19,296 nucleotides of DNA from DAOPXV01 sp035352535 (GTDB lineage: Bacteria > Muiribacteriota > UBA9980). Shown here one piece after another: positions 8,101 through 16,302 of the stretch. The stretch's first letter is position 1; the number at the start of each line of letters is the position of its first letter. The DNA lies in assembly GCA_964545075.1 (NCBI GenBank), contig CAZJFS010000080.1:1-19296 (forward strand), in the 5' to 3' direction. The position numbers and the translations under genes were made by a program. The notes beneath the pieces were generated by a model that worked only from the letters and a program-made list of their open reading frames with translations, did no database searches and was not told the origin of the DNA.

Positions 8101-9024
8101 CTGCCGATGAGCTCCCTCGCGGAAAAAACTCCCAGGGAACTCGGCCTTCAATTTTTAATAAAATCGGCCGAGCTGGCCGCCGATTCCGTGACCGTATCGC
8201 TGGAGCTCGCCCGCGCCTATTACCGTCTTGAGATGTTCGCGAACGCGCTCGAACAATGCTCGAAAATCCTGGAACGCCATCCGGAAAACACCGCCGCACG
8301 GTTAATGAAAGCGTCGATCCTTGAGATACGCGACGATCTTGGCGGGGCTTTCCGCGAGTTCGAAGCGTTAGCCGCCATTGATAATAGATGCTCCGAAGCG
8401 CAGGCTCGGGCGGTGGATATTTATTATAAAATACATGAGAGCAGCCCGAACCGGGCGTCGAAATTTTTTCATTTCATTCAGGAAGCCAAACGCGCCGTTA
8501 AAAATAACTTTTCGGATTCGATGGCTAACTTCAGGCTCGGTTACGCTTATTTAAAATTGTCCGAATTTTCGCCCGACGATATCGGCAATTCGCAGATGGC
8601 CTTCAAGCAGTCCATGGGAGCGGACGGCGATAACGTTTACGCGTATCTGGCGCTCGCCGAACTTTATCAAAAACAATCGACCTTGTCAAAAAAAGACTCA
8701 TTCGCTGAAGCCGAAAATGTTTGCAGAGCAGCCATTTCCAGATGCCCGCACGACCCGGCCTGCCATCTGGCGCTCGCGCTCGCTTATGACAATAATTTTA
8801 AAACGAATAAAAAGAACGAGGCGCTCGGTCAATATCAGAAGGCGCTATATTTGTCGCCGTTTCTGGTAGAAGCGCGTTACAGGCTGGCGCTTATGTTCAA
8901 GAGCAGAAAGATGAGCGGCGAGGCCGTTTCGGAATTTAAAAAGGTCGTCGAGATAGATCCGAACTGCCCGCAGGCGGCGGATTCCAAACATGCGATACTG
9001 ATCCTGGAAAAGAAGAAGGCTTGA
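5113..9024 (+). CDS. Ser/Thr protein kinase with ankyrin and TPR repeats
   Basis: This 1303-residue protein has an N-terminal Hanks-type kinase domain (about 15-265). Visible residues are Lys43 (FILKLYR), the catalytic loop HLDLKPSN with Asp136 and Asn141, DFG 156-158, APE 182-184, DYWSLG 195-200 and Arg255. The usual HRD Arg is Leu, and the glycine-rich loop is poorly conserved (VVSGESDIYIL). Residues 279-322 hold a conserved-looking Tyr/Trp-rich segment (KFHNREYHSFDKLAAAF ... ISKWL). An acidic Ala/Glu linker follows (about 490-525), then roughly two to three ankyrin repeats (540-628) and TPR-like repeats from about 700 to the end. No membrane segment, PASTA or signal peptide was seen, so it is probably cytoplasmic. 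Its substrates and partners are unknown. The ribosome site is weak (AAAGG, about 12 nt upstream). Confidence 0.93.
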   Translation: MEEFPIGGAASFKGYSVTGRFKVVSGESDIYILDKNSEKFILKLYRYGISPARDVLKKTLEISAKHPEHIIRIYGCGYDEASERYFEIQEYAKFGTLRELAGSLTDSNRAAAVKLIIAQIIEGLKVLHDNRILHLDLKPSNILIRSKTPPCLILSDFGIASILESDVSSRMTGVKGTPLYSAPETFGGVVHKNSDYWSLGMMVMEIISGSHPLEGRDAKTIMYGLTTRGMDIPAGVPAEFRALLAGLLTREAHGRWGYDEVKRWLAGERDISIYVPKYARAYKFHNREYHSFDKLAAAFIENEECWEDAKLHLAEGYISKWLESCEDYDMGVGIKKIVKNCGADLDKALFKIIYANNKSLPFSLCGIKITLQRLFAASAAAMKNEASGAENIVLSLLLSGGLLAYYREYMNFNEMPENAFALFLASLEANFSKMPDKSEKTRFLIVSKLMHVLMDFMKYDIPANLRKDVSASVSYIIENIEKLIPSCGASENEAVENKAAEEKAGGSSAQPGEEASENDIDPVVYNKILYLRSRFEEIDDALLNAIAEGDSEVARILIDNGASVNAKDRDNDTALLKSVALGNAEIVKLLVDRGADVMAENNFGWTADMLAKDRKREDILKIVSAAGGAVCDKEAKTDCMELLSYLGQAAKRFAGNYHEDSVRELKNACSDVSEGMIERAALKIKKAMSFIPVADDVHRVEDACCHAGKMFFKMKRYDDAAFAYEKTLAINPINRDALDFFENRKPLSVEKDAVKDLIEKVSALETGGELETAFEKCLEITGKYPRSAAAHVKLASLYELKKNPARALFEYERALDLEPDKYGSLFLKAARLSLEIKNHRSAVENLTRVRQLFPDDIDSRKALLEEYKFYYFDEDKTSGADEVIDSYRRFLSTRENDVMAHLEIAYIYNNLPKAAFEAGKINEKAISALENAARRPDPEISARPEIRAMMLNEIRLAFFNSEGASAAEIIDIYKKRHAMSPDDAFKCYEIGCLYNNLPMSSLAEKTPRELGLQFLIKSAELAADSVTVSLELARAYYRLEMFANALEQCSKILERHPENTAARLMKASILEIRDDLGGAFREFEALAAIDNRCSEAQARAVDIYYKIHESSPNRASKFFHFIQEAKRAVKNNFSDSMANFRLGYAYLKLSEFSPDDIGNSQMAFKQSMGADGDNVYAYLALAELYQKQSTLSKKDSFAEAENVCRAAISRCPHDPACHLALALAYDNNFKTNKKNEALGQYQKALYLSPFLVEARYRLALMFKSRKMSGEAVSEFKKVVEIDPNCPQAADSKHAILILEKKKA

Positions 9025-9032
9025 ACTCGAGT

Positions 9033-10811
9033 TTATTTTTTCAGGTTTTGAGCCTTGTTATATTCGGCGAGAAGCGACGCCGCGCCGGTTTCAGTTATGG
9101 GCTTTATCTCGTCCGGAACCCGGCTCATTTTTTCAAGCTTGAGGTACATCAGCACGCCTTTAGTGTCTTTTTTCAGTTCGATCAATTCCATCGCGTTTAT
9201 AAAATCGGCGCAATTGAATATATTAAAATTAGTCAGGCGCAGCAGCGGATCTGAGTTTATGCCTTTTTGCCTTAAAAATTCTATCTTCGCTTTAAGCTTT
9301 GAAAGATAATTTTCGGGGTCGGCCGGCCTCGCCATTTCTTCCGTTTTTATTATAAGCTCGATAAGATGTACGTATTTAGACGGCATCGCCAGTATCTCGC
9401 AGATGCTTTCGATGCCGAATTCGATCTCGGGGTTATTGAACGATCTGAGGCGGGGGATGGATATATCACGGAAATAGATCATTTTTTTGATCCTGGCGTA
9501 ATAAATTTTGAAAACGGAAACGATCTCTTCCATTGACATGTCGAAATCTTCGATAATTTCGTAAAGATAGGGAATTTCGAAGCCCAGTTCCTCGAATATG
9601 ATTATTCGCTCTTCGCATTTTCCAATGAAATCGGATGCCTCTTTTTCATAAGTTCTTATCTCGTTTTCAAGTTCACTTCTTAAAAGCGGGTTAAGCAGCT
9701 TCTTTTCGATGGAATCGATCTTTTCTTTTTCCTTGAAGAAGGCGCGGCGCCTGTCGAGATAAATTCGAATGCGCAAAAATTTGCGATAATTTTCATCATA
9801 GGTCTCAAAGAGTTTGGCTGCTTCTCCAAGGGGCTTTTTGATTATTTTTTCGAGTTCGACCGTGACCAGGTTAAGTTTTTTATAATTTTCGATCGTGCGT
9901 TTATAATATGCCATGAGCGTGGCGTCGCCTTTGGGGTCGATCCTCGCTTCCAGGTCGCCTATCATGGTTACGCCTTTATAATAATTGTCGGGGTCTTTTA
10001 AAAACGACTCGATCTTTTTAACTTCGGCCGCATCCATGTTGCGCGCGTGCCTTTTAAGTCGCGAGTCGATCCTGTCGAGTTTCGAAAGCATTTGTTCGAA
10101 AACCCAGAACGCTCTTCCGACGTTTCTTATATCGCCTTCAAGAACCTTTTCAAGTTTTTTCGTGATATAGCCTTTTGACGTGAATTCTTCCTTGATTTTT
10201 TTCATGAACATCTGTTTCGCCATGTCGGAGATGGGCTTGTGGTCTTCCCTGACGGGATTTCCCCATTCGTCGCGCGCTTTTTTATCGCTGTATAAAATGT
10301 AAATGTCGCCGCTTTTGATCATTTCGTCAAGATCGGTTATTTCTTCGGCGATAGCTTCAAGAGTATAGACGTCTTTTCTTTTTATTTTATGGATTATTTC
10401 GAGGAATTGAGGATGTTGCTTGTCGATATCCAGCGCTTCAAGGCGGTCCTTGAGTTGCTTTAATTTTACTATGCCGTCGTAAAACCCGTCGAAAGCCTCT
10501 AAAAGCTCCATGGCGTCGCGTTCCGCGACGGTTTTTTGAAGGCGCCATACGGCGAAACCGCGCGCTTTTAATTCGGCCGCTTCAGGCATGAATATTTCGT
10601 TTATTATGTTGCGCGGGCTTTTTCCTGATTGTTCGTCGATCTGCTGCATCTTGTAGATGAGCGTGTAAACGTCTTCGTTAGTGGCGTTTGGTTTAGGCGT
10701 TATAAGATTTTCGTAAATAAATTCCGGAATTTTGTCTTTGTATTTCGAAAGACATTGAAGAGTGCGGTTGTATCTTCGCTGTCCCGCGGCGATCTTGATC
10801 TCGGAAGGCAT
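9033..10811 (-). CDS. Large helix-rich protein of unknown function
   Basis: I do not recognise this 592-residue protein. It is rich in Lys, Glu, Ile and Leu and appears almost wholly alpha-helical, with coiled-coil-like stretches such as EKEKIDSIEKKLLNPLL and KLKQLKDRLEALDID. No membrane segment, signal peptide or catalytic motif is visible. The open frame reaches an ATG at 10865, but I choose ATG 10811 (MPSEIKIAAG): GAGGTG lies 5 nt upstream, and the ATG at 10865 falls in the predicted -10 box, upstream of the expected transcript start. It is monocistronic and its stop lies 8 bp from that of the convergent kinase gene. The helical repeats suggest a structural or scaffold role, but nothing shows a partner. 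Confidence 0.8.
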   Translation of the reverse strand: MPSEIKIAAGQRRYNRTLQCLSKYKDKIPEFIYENLITPKPNATNEDVYTLIYKMQQIDEQSGKSPRNIINEIFMPEAAELKARGFAVWRLQKTVAERDAMELLEAFDGFYDGIVKLKQLKDRLEALDIDKQHPQFLEIIHKIKRKDVYTLEAIAEEITDLDEMIKSGDIYILYSDKKARDEWGNPVREDHKPISDMAKQMFMKKIKEEFTSKGYITKKLEKVLEGDIRNVGRAFWVFEQMLSKLDRIDSRLKRHARNMDAAEVKKIESFLKDPDNYYKGVTMIGDLEARIDPKGDATLMAYYKRTIENYKKLNLVTVELEKIIKKPLGEAAKLFETYDENYRKFLRIRIYLDRRRAFFKEKEKIDSIEKKLLNPLLRSELENEIRTYEKEASDFIGKCEERIIIFEELGFEIPYLYEIIEDFDMSMEEIVSVFKIYYARIKKMIYFRDISIPRLRSFNNPEIEFGIESICEILAMPSKYVHLIELIIKTEEMARPADPENYLSKLKAKIEFLRQKGINSDPLLRLTNFNIFNCADFINAMELIELKKDTKGVLMYLKLEKMSRVPDEIKPITETGAASLLAEYNKAQNLKK

Positions 10812-10863
10812 TATTGCACCTCTACTTTCCGGATTTTTAAAGAATGTTTTGTTTTCTACTCTC

Positions 10864-10892
10864 ATTATAACATTTATTCAAGACAATTTAAA
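10864..10892 (-). promoter_or_regulatory. Predicted promoter of the 592-residue protein gene
   Basis: On the minus strand a consensus TATAAT (10864-10869) is preceded by an extended -10 TGT and, 17 bp upstream, by TTTAAA (10887-10892), a moderate -35 box. The expected start near 10858 is downstream of the ATG at 10865 and so supports initiation at 10811. Confidence 0.55.
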
Positions 10893-10963
10893 GACGATTG
10901 ACGCGATTTATAAAAAAACTTAATATACAGCTAATGCCATATAATCCCGGCGATATTTAATCA

Positions 10964-10993
10964 TTGACTTATAGCGGTCCGTTTTGGTATCAT
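10964..10993 (+). promoter_or_regulatory. Predicted promoter of the 5'-nucleotidase gene
   Basis: TTGACT (10964-10969) and TATCAT (10988-10993) are separated by 18 bp, with a TGG extended -10 element just before the -10 box. Transcription would begin near 11000, about 25 nt before the ATG at 11025. A second, poorer candidate (TTGACG at 10898, TAATAT at 10921) lies upstream. Confidence 0.55.
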
Positions 10994-11024
10994 TTCCACA
11001 AAAAAATAGCGGAGGATTACAAAA

Positions 11025-12593
11025 ATGCGGCATAAAATAAATTCAGGCTCTTTGATCGCCTTTAAGCCCCTTATCTTAATTATAGCGCTTTTGCTTATCG
11101 TTTCAAATTTGAATATATGCGACGCTAAAACCTGGCGTGAGCCCGTAAAGATAACGATATTACATACCAACGACAATCATTCGCGGTTTCTGCCCTTTGA
11201 CAAGCCAGGCGTCGGAAAAGATTTAGGCGGCATGTCGAGGCGGTATGAATATTTTAAAAGCGTTAAGAAGGAAAATCCTTATACTTTAATACTGGACGGC
11301 GGCGATATTTTTCAGGGTACGCCGTTTTACACTTTTTTTAAGGGCGAGGCGGACCTGGGCGCCTACACTCTATGCGGCTATGACGCCGCCGGCCTTGGAA
11401 ATCATGATCCAGACGATGGTTTTGACAATCTTTTTAAGCAGCTTGAAAAAACTGGTTTTCCGATGCTCTGCTGTAATGTCTTCGTCGAAAAAAACGGCCG
11501 TCCCGCTTTTTGCCCGTTTAAAATATTCGAGCGCGGCGGCGTCCGGATCGCCGTTATAGGGGTTATCGGAAAAGACGCATGGAAGCTTATTTCTAATAAG
11601 TTGCGGAAGGGATACGTTCATTATGACGAAGCGGGAATGGTTTCCGGGTTAGTCCGTAATTTGAGGCCTCGCGTCGACGTCATAGTTTTGCTTTCTCATT
11701 CCGGATACGAAGCGGACCTTGCTTTGGCTAAAAAGCTCGACGGCGTTGACGTTATAGTCGGATCGCATTCGCACACCATTTTGAAGGCGCCGGCGCTTGT
11801 AAAGAACGGCTCCCGTAACGGCCTTGGCGGAACGCTGGTCCTTCAGGCTTTTGAGTGCGGCATTTATGCCGGCCGGCTCGACCTTTTCATCGGCGCGGAT
11901 TCAAGGATCGCTCGTTATGAGAGCGGCCTGAAGCTGATCGATTCGAAGATTGCGACGAATAAAAAAAGCCTTATATATAAATTTATCGATGGGTACGATT
12001 CCGAAATGAAAGGCAGGATCTCTGAAACGATAGGCGATTGCGAAACCGCCATGATAAATAATGCCGACCTGCTGCTTGGAACGGATATCGCTCTTGGAAG
12101 TTATTGCGCTGACGCTATTTTAAAAAGCGCGGGATGCGATATTACGATAATTAATTCCACGACGCTTAGAGACGCCATGCCGGCGGGAAAAGTAACTATC
12201 GAAACGATATTAAAAATTTTGCCGTTTGATAATACAATCGTGGTTTTTGAGATGCGCGGCGACGATATTTCGGAAATGATGAATTATATCGCCGCTAATT
12301 TCGGGAAGAACGAGTCCTTTCAATATGCCGGCATGACTTTTACGCTCGATATGAAAAACAAGGTTGCGCGTGACGTTAAAATAGGCGGCCTTGCCGTTTC
12401 AAACGACAAGGTCTATAAAGTAAGCACGCTTTCATATATCGCCGAAGGTAATATCTCGGGCGACGTTTTGTTTAAAAACGCGGTTTCCAGAAAAGATACC
12501 GGCATAGTTATGCGCGATATGATAATAGATTTTATCAGGGCGAACAAAAAAGTGATCGCGCCGGCCGCCGGAAGGATAAATCTGATCAAGTAG
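11025..12593 (+). CDS. Exported 5'-nucleotidase / metallophosphoesterase (UshA family)
   Basis: This probable secreted phosphoesterase releases phosphate from nucleotides or related esters outside the cytoplasm. Residues 13-34 form a signal peptide ending near CDAKTW. The calcineurin-like metal-binding domain shows HTNDNH (47-52), LDGGD with Asp94, GLGNHD (124-128), LLSHSGYEADL and GSHSHT. A C-terminal 5'-nucleotidase domain begins near residue 335. Its substrate motif, usually N-G-G-G/S-I-R, reads NSTTLRDAMPAGKVT here, then LPFDNTIVVFE, so specificity may differ from UshA. The 522-residue length is normal for the family. The start ATG has GGAGG about 9 nt upstream. The gene stands alone, divergent from the 592-residue protein gene. 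Family is sure; the exact substrate is not. Confidence 0.92.
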   Translation: MRHKINSGSLIAFKPLILIIALLLIVSNLNICDAKTWREPVKITILHTNDNHSRFLPFDKPGVGKDLGGMSRRYEYFKSVKKENPYTLILDGGDIFQGTPFYTFFKGEADLGAYTLCGYDAAGLGNHDPDDGFDNLFKQLEKTGFPMLCCNVFVEKNGRPAFCPFKIFERGGVRIAVIGVIGKDAWKLISNKLRKGYVHYDEAGMVSGLVRNLRPRVDVIVLLSHSGYEADLALAKKLDGVDVIVGSHSHTILKAPALVKNGSRNGLGGTLVLQAFECGIYAGRLDLFIGADSRIARYESGLKLIDSKIATNKKSLIYKFIDGYDSEMKGRISETIGDCETAMINNADLLLGTDIALGSYCADAILKSAGCDITIINSTTLRDAMPAGKVTIETILKILPFDNTIVVFEMRGDDISEMMNYIAANFGKNESFQYAGMTFTLDMKNKVARDVKIGGLAVSNDKVYKVSTLSYIAEGNISGDVLFKNAVSRKDTGIVMRDMIIDFIRANKKVIAPAAGRINLIK

Positions 12594-12673
12594 GCAAGCG
12601 CTTCTTCAAGAGCCGTTATTAAAGTCTGCGCAATCGATGTTAAAAGGGTATATTTATAAGAGCGTGAAGTATA

Positions 12674-13429
12674 TTATAATTTTTCGCCGATCTCCACGCG
12701 CGTCTCGTATTTTTTAGCTACCATGCCGCCGTATTTGCCGTTTATCAGCTCTCGTATCTCGTCCTTGAAACGGCTCTTATATTCTTCACGCATGGAGCTG
12801 TGATCTGAAAAGGTGAAGATGAGATCGATATATTCGTCCGTCGTGCAGCGCTTTTCCCACGTCACGCTTTTCTGGCGTAAAATTTTGAAGTAGGCGGGAT
12901 CGATGTGCCTGAGTTTTTCAATCGGGTCGGTATCGTCAGTTTTTCGTTTCATGCCGACGGATTCGTATATCGGTTGCGATTCGAGAAAAAATCCTTCATC
13001 GAGGCCGATATGGTGATGCCCGATGACGGCGAACCTGCCTTCCTTTTTTAAAAGCTCGCATACCTTTAAATTTCCGGCCGGCTGTTTTATCCAGTGATAG
13101 GATGCGGCGGCAAATATGAGATCAAAACAGGCGGGGGGATGCTTAAGGTCCTCGAAATGGGATTTAGTGAAAGTGATATCGGGAAAAGCCTCAAATTTAT
13201 TTTTGGCGATGGCGATGAGGTTGCTTCCGATATCAATGCACTCGATAGAAGCGCCTGAAGAGGCGAAAAGTTCCGTCGCCTTTCCAGTGCCGCAGCCTAT
13301 TTCGAGGATTTTTTTCCCCGGGCCCGTGGGGGCGTATGTATTGATAAGGTCTCTGACCCAGTCCGGGTATCCGGGCCGTGCGCGGTCGTATTGGGCCGCG
13401 CACAGATCGAACGTTTCGTTTCTTTCCAT
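12674..13429 (-). CDS. Class I SAM-dependent methyltransferase
   Basis: This is a Rossmann-fold methyltransferase with unknown acceptor. Motif I is ILEIGCGTGKATELF (residues 41-55), with an acidic residue ending strand 2 (Asp66 in ECIDIG) and the post-motif FDLIFAAASYHWI. The N-terminus (YDRARPGYPDWV) resembles the trans-aconitate/small-molecule methyltransferase group. I place the start at ATG 13429, giving 251 residues; AAAAGG lies about 10 nt upstream. The open frame extends to a TTG at 13477 inside the preceding gene, which is less likely. It starts 25 bp after the stop of the molybdenum hydroxylase large subunit on the same strand and is probably its fourth operon gene. A link to maturation or to the same pathway is only an inference. 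Confidence 0.87.
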   Translation of the reverse strand: MERNETFDLCAAQYDRARPGYPDWVRDLINTYAPTGPGKKILEIGCGTGKATELFASSGASIECIDIGSNLIAIAKNKFEAFPDITFTKSHFEDLKHPPACFDLIFAAASYHWIKQPAGNLKVCELLKKEGRFAVIGHHHIGLDEGFFLESQPIYESVGMKRKTDDTDPIEKLRHIDPAYFKILRQKSVTWEKRCTTDEYIDLIFTFSDHSSMREEYKSRFKDEIRELINGKYGGMVAKKYETRVEIGEKL

Positions 13430-13454
13430 AAATTCAATACCTTTTAATCGCGCT

Positions 13455-15815
13455 TTATTTTTTTTCCAGAAGCGCAAAAAGAACCTTTTCGGCTGTTATC
13501 GGAAGCTCGCGTATGCGGGCGCCGCATGCGTCGTCGATAGCGTTAGCTACGGCCGGGGCTGGGCCGTCAACGGGTATTTCCGATACCGATTTAACTCCGT
13601 AAGGTCCCGTGGGCTCGTACGTTTCGATTATATGGGTGAACATTTCAGGCATGTCGAGCGTCGTAGGCATCTTGTAATCGAGGAAAGTAGGATTTAACAT
13701 GACGCCCTTGGAGTCGAATTTCATCTCTTCGGTCATCGCGTAGCCGAGGCCCATGTGAACGCCGCCTTCTACCTGGCCTTCGGCCATGAGAGGGTTAACG
13801 GCGACGCCGCAATCGACGGCGGCCGAGAATTTGATCACTTTTACTTTTCCAGTCTCGGTATCGACTTCGACCTCGCAGCCCTGAACGGCGAACGGCGGCG
13901 GGCAGTCGTAGGTGATGTGGGAATCGCAGCCCATTATCTGGAACTGGTCTTCTTTATAAAGCGAGAAAAGGGCTATTTCTTCATAAGTTACGGTCTTTTT
14001 GGTTTTTTTTGAATGAACTAAAGAGTCTTTGCAGAAAACGTCCTCGACTTTTTCGCCGAGAAGTCTCGCGCCGACCTCCGCTATCTGTTCGCGGCATTTA
14101 TGGGCCGCCTTGGTGACCGCCATACCTGATATGAATGTCGTCGATGAAGCGTAAGCTCCGACGTCGAATGGCGTCATGTCGGTGTCCGAGGAATATACCA
14201 CGATTTTTGATGTTGACGTGCAGAGCGCTTCGGCGGCCATCTGGGCAAGGATGGTGTCTGAGCCGGTTCCGAGATCGGTCGCGCCGCAGAGCATGTTAAA
14301 CGATCCGTCGTCGTTCATTTTGATCGAGGCCGCGCCCATATCGACGCCGGGGATGCCGGTGCCGTGCATTACCATGGCGAGCCCGAGGCCTTTTTTTATG
14401 TGGCTTTTCTTGTTTTCTTCGGCGTATTGTTTTTTCTTGTTGCGCCAGTCGAGATCCTTCATGACTTTATCGAGACACTGCTGCATTCCACAGGTTTTCA
14501 ACGTCTGCATGAAGCCTTCGCGGCCTTCGCCGAGGGCGCGCGTCAGAGTGAGTTCGTCGCCCACGCCGACCTGGTTTTTCTTTTTGAATTCGATAGGATC
14601 GAAGCCGAGCTTTTTAGCGCATTCTTCCATGTGCGAATCGAGGGCGAAATATCCCTGAGGGCCGCCGTAACCGCGCATAGCGCCGGCGACGGGAAGGTTC
14701 GTGTAAACGATCGTCGCTTCGAATAAAACGTTGGGCGTTTTATAAAGGCAGAGCGCTTTCGAGCCGGTGTTGCATTGGACGGTCAGGGCGTGGGCGCCGT
14801 ACGCGCCGGTATTGGCTATGAGTTTCATTGAAAGAGCTTTCAATGATCCGTCTTTCATAAAACCCGATTTCATTTTCAATATCTGTGGATGCCTGGTGCG
14901 TGAGGCCATGAATTCTTCTTCGCGCGTATATTCGAGCCTTACGGCTTTTTTGGTTAGATGGGTCAGCATCGCGCAGGCGTCTTCGGTTATAATTTCCTGC
15001 TTGACGCCGAATGATCCGCCGGTTCTGGGCTTTATTACGCGGACCTTCTGGACCGGTATTCCGAGGACTTTCGCGACTATTCTTCTGGAATGGAACGGGA
15101 CCTGCGTTGAAGTGTATATTATCAGGCGGTCGTTCTCGTCATAATAAGTTATTGAAATGTGAGGCTCTACGGGGGCGTGCTGTACGTATTGAACCGAATA
15201 TTCGTTTTCGAATACGTGGTCGGATTCCTTGAAGCCTTTTTCTACGTCGCCGACGGTCGCTTTTACGTGGGACGCGATATTTTTATTTTTGTCGTGAATG
15301 CCTGTCGCGTCGTTTTCGTCGTGGATTATCGGAGCGTCTTTTTTAGTGGATTCGCGCATGTCTAAAATAGCGGGCAATATCTGGTATTCCACTTTTATAA
15401 GTTCAAGCGCGTGTTTTGCTATTTCGGGCGTTTCAGCGACGACGGCGCAGACCTTATCGCCGACATAGCGGACCTTCATATCGAAGAGAACGGTGTCGTA
15501 AGGCGAAGGTTCGGGCGCGTTCTGGCCCGCTGTGGTGTAAGGCACGCGCGGAACGTTTTCGTGAGAGAAAACGCCGATAACGCCGGGAAGCTTCAACGCT
15601 TCGGACGCGTCTATTTTTTTTATTATGGCGTGCGCGTGGGGAGAATGCATTATTTTGGCGTGGTACAGTTTATCCACCGGCATTTTTATATCATCAACAT
15701 AAAGAGCCTTGCCGCGGGCGATTTTGTCGCCATCGACTTTTCTTTTATTCTGGCCTACCTCAGTGAGGCTTTTTCTGAGTTTTTCGTTATCTACTAAAAA
15801 TTCGTTCTTACTCAT
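13455..15815 (-). CDS. Molybdopterin-binding subunit, xanthine dehydrogenase family
   Basis: This is the catalytic large subunit of a molybdenum hydroxylase. Such enzymes hydroxylate purines, aldehydes or N-heterocycles using water and pass electrons to the 2Fe-2S subunit. The 786-residue length is typical for the split form. Visible motifs are the small N-terminal domain (GKALYVDDIKMP, about 35-46), the molybdopterin loop TGGSFGVK (265-272), AMRGYGGPQ (379-387), GATDLGTGSDT (511-521), and GVKSVSEIPVDGPAPA, in which Glu746 is the expected catalytic base. The residues that fix purine binding in xanthine oxidase cannot be aligned with confidence, so the substrate is open. The start is ATG 15815 with a weak GGTG ribosome site. 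It is the third gene of the operon, 19 bp after the iron-sulfur subunit. Confidence 0.93.
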   Translation of the reverse strand: MSKNEFLVDNEKLRKSLTEVGQNKRKVDGDKIARGKALYVDDIKMPVDKLYHAKIMHSPHAHAIIKKIDASEALKLPGVIGVFSHENVPRVPYTTAGQNAPEPSPYDTVLFDMKVRYVGDKVCAVVAETPEIAKHALELIKVEYQILPAILDMRESTKKDAPIIHDENDATGIHDKNKNIASHVKATVGDVEKGFKESDHVFENEYSVQYVQHAPVEPHISITYYDENDRLIIYTSTQVPFHSRRIVAKVLGIPVQKVRVIKPRTGGSFGVKQEIITEDACAMLTHLTKKAVRLEYTREEEFMASRTRHPQILKMKSGFMKDGSLKALSMKLIANTGAYGAHALTVQCNTGSKALCLYKTPNVLFEATIVYTNLPVAGAMRGYGGPQGYFALDSHMEECAKKLGFDPIEFKKKNQVGVGDELTLTRALGEGREGFMQTLKTCGMQQCLDKVMKDLDWRNKKKQYAEENKKSHIKKGLGLAMVMHGTGIPGVDMGAASIKMNDDGSFNMLCGATDLGTGSDTILAQMAAEALCTSTSKIVVYSSDTDMTPFDVGAYASSTTFISGMAVTKAAHKCREQIAEVGARLLGEKVEDVFCKDSLVHSKKTKKTVTYEEIALFSLYKEDQFQIMGCDSHITYDCPPPFAVQGCEVEVDTETGKVKVIKFSAAVDCGVAVNPLMAEGQVEGGVHMGLGYAMTEEMKFDSKGVMLNPTFLDYKMPTTLDMPEMFTHIIETYEPTGPYGVKSVSEIPVDGPAPAVANAIDDACGARIRELPITAEKVLFALLEKK

Positions 15816-15834
15816 TATTTATTACACCGCCCGT

Positions 15835-16302
15835 TTATTTTCCTTTTGATATTTCTTTAGCTGCCGCCATTACGGCCTCGACCGGCTTTTTATAACCCGT
15901 GCATCTGCAAAAGTTGCCTGAGAGGGCGTCTTTTACGTCCTCAAGTTTTGGGTTCGGATTTTTCATAAGAAGAGCGTGCGCGGAAAGGAGCATTCCGGGG
16001 GTGCAGTAACCGCACTGGATTGCGCCCATTTCTATGAACTTTTCCTGAAGGATCGATAGCTTGCCGTCTTTTTCAAGGCCTTCGCAGGTTGTCACCGAAG
16101 CGTCCTCGGCTTTTATGGCCGGATATATGCATGTGTTAACCGTGCATCCGTTTAAAATAACCGTGCAGGCGCCGCATTCGCCGGTCTCGCAGCCGTGCTT
16201 GACGGACGTATAGCCGTTATGGCGCAGAACGTCCATAAGCGTGTCTTTAATGTCTATTTCAAATGTTTTTTTGTCGCCGTTTACGATAAGATTGAGTTTC
16301 AT
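15835..16302 (-). CDS. 2Fe-2S subunit of the molybdenum hydroxylase
   Basis: This is the electron-transfer subunit between molybdopterin and FAD. It has two iron-sulfur domains. The N-terminal plant-ferredoxin-type domain has ligands Cys38, Cys43, Cys46 and Cys58 (HGCETGECGACTV, NTC). The C-terminal four-helix domain has Cys97, Cys100, Cys132 and Cys134 (QCGYCTPGM, NFCRCTGY). All eight ligands are present. The 155-residue length is normal. The ATG overlaps the stop codon of the FAD subunit by one base (TAATG, 16300-16304), implying translational coupling. CoxS/XdhC/NdhS-like proteins share this architecture, so it does not help fix the substrate. Confidence 0.96.
   Translation of the reverse strand: MKLNLIVNGDKKTFEIDIKDTLMDVLRHNGYTSVKHGCETGECGACTVILNGCTVNTCIYPAIKAEDASVTTCEGLEKDGKLSILQEKFIEMGAIQCGYCTPGMLLSAHALLMKNPNPKLEDVKDALSGNFCRCTGYKKPVEAVMAAAKEISKGK

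Noticed and set aside
9016..9056. Bidirectional terminator between the convergent kinase and 592-residue protein genes
   Set aside because: AACTCGAGTT (9024-9033) is a loopless palindrome, and the AAGGCT/AGCCTT arms are short with a 29-base loop; not strong enough to list.
10812..10865. ATG start of the 592-residue protein at 10865
   Set aside because: It overlaps the predicted -10 box and has no ribosome site; ATG 10811 with GAGGTG is preferred.
11115..11126. Lipoprotein signal in the 5'-nucleotidase (LNIC near residue 33)
   Set aside because: The residues before Cys33 do not fit a lipobox; an ordinary signal peptide is more likely.
12594..12673. Terminator between the 5'-nucleotidase and methyltransferase genes
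   Set aside because: Only a 6-bp stem with one mismatch (GCGCTT/AAGAGC) and no following T-run.
13755..15797. Several long plus-strand open frames across the molybdenum hydroxylase genes
   Set aside because: They are antisense shadows of a well-supported gene, with no family similarity or ribosome site.
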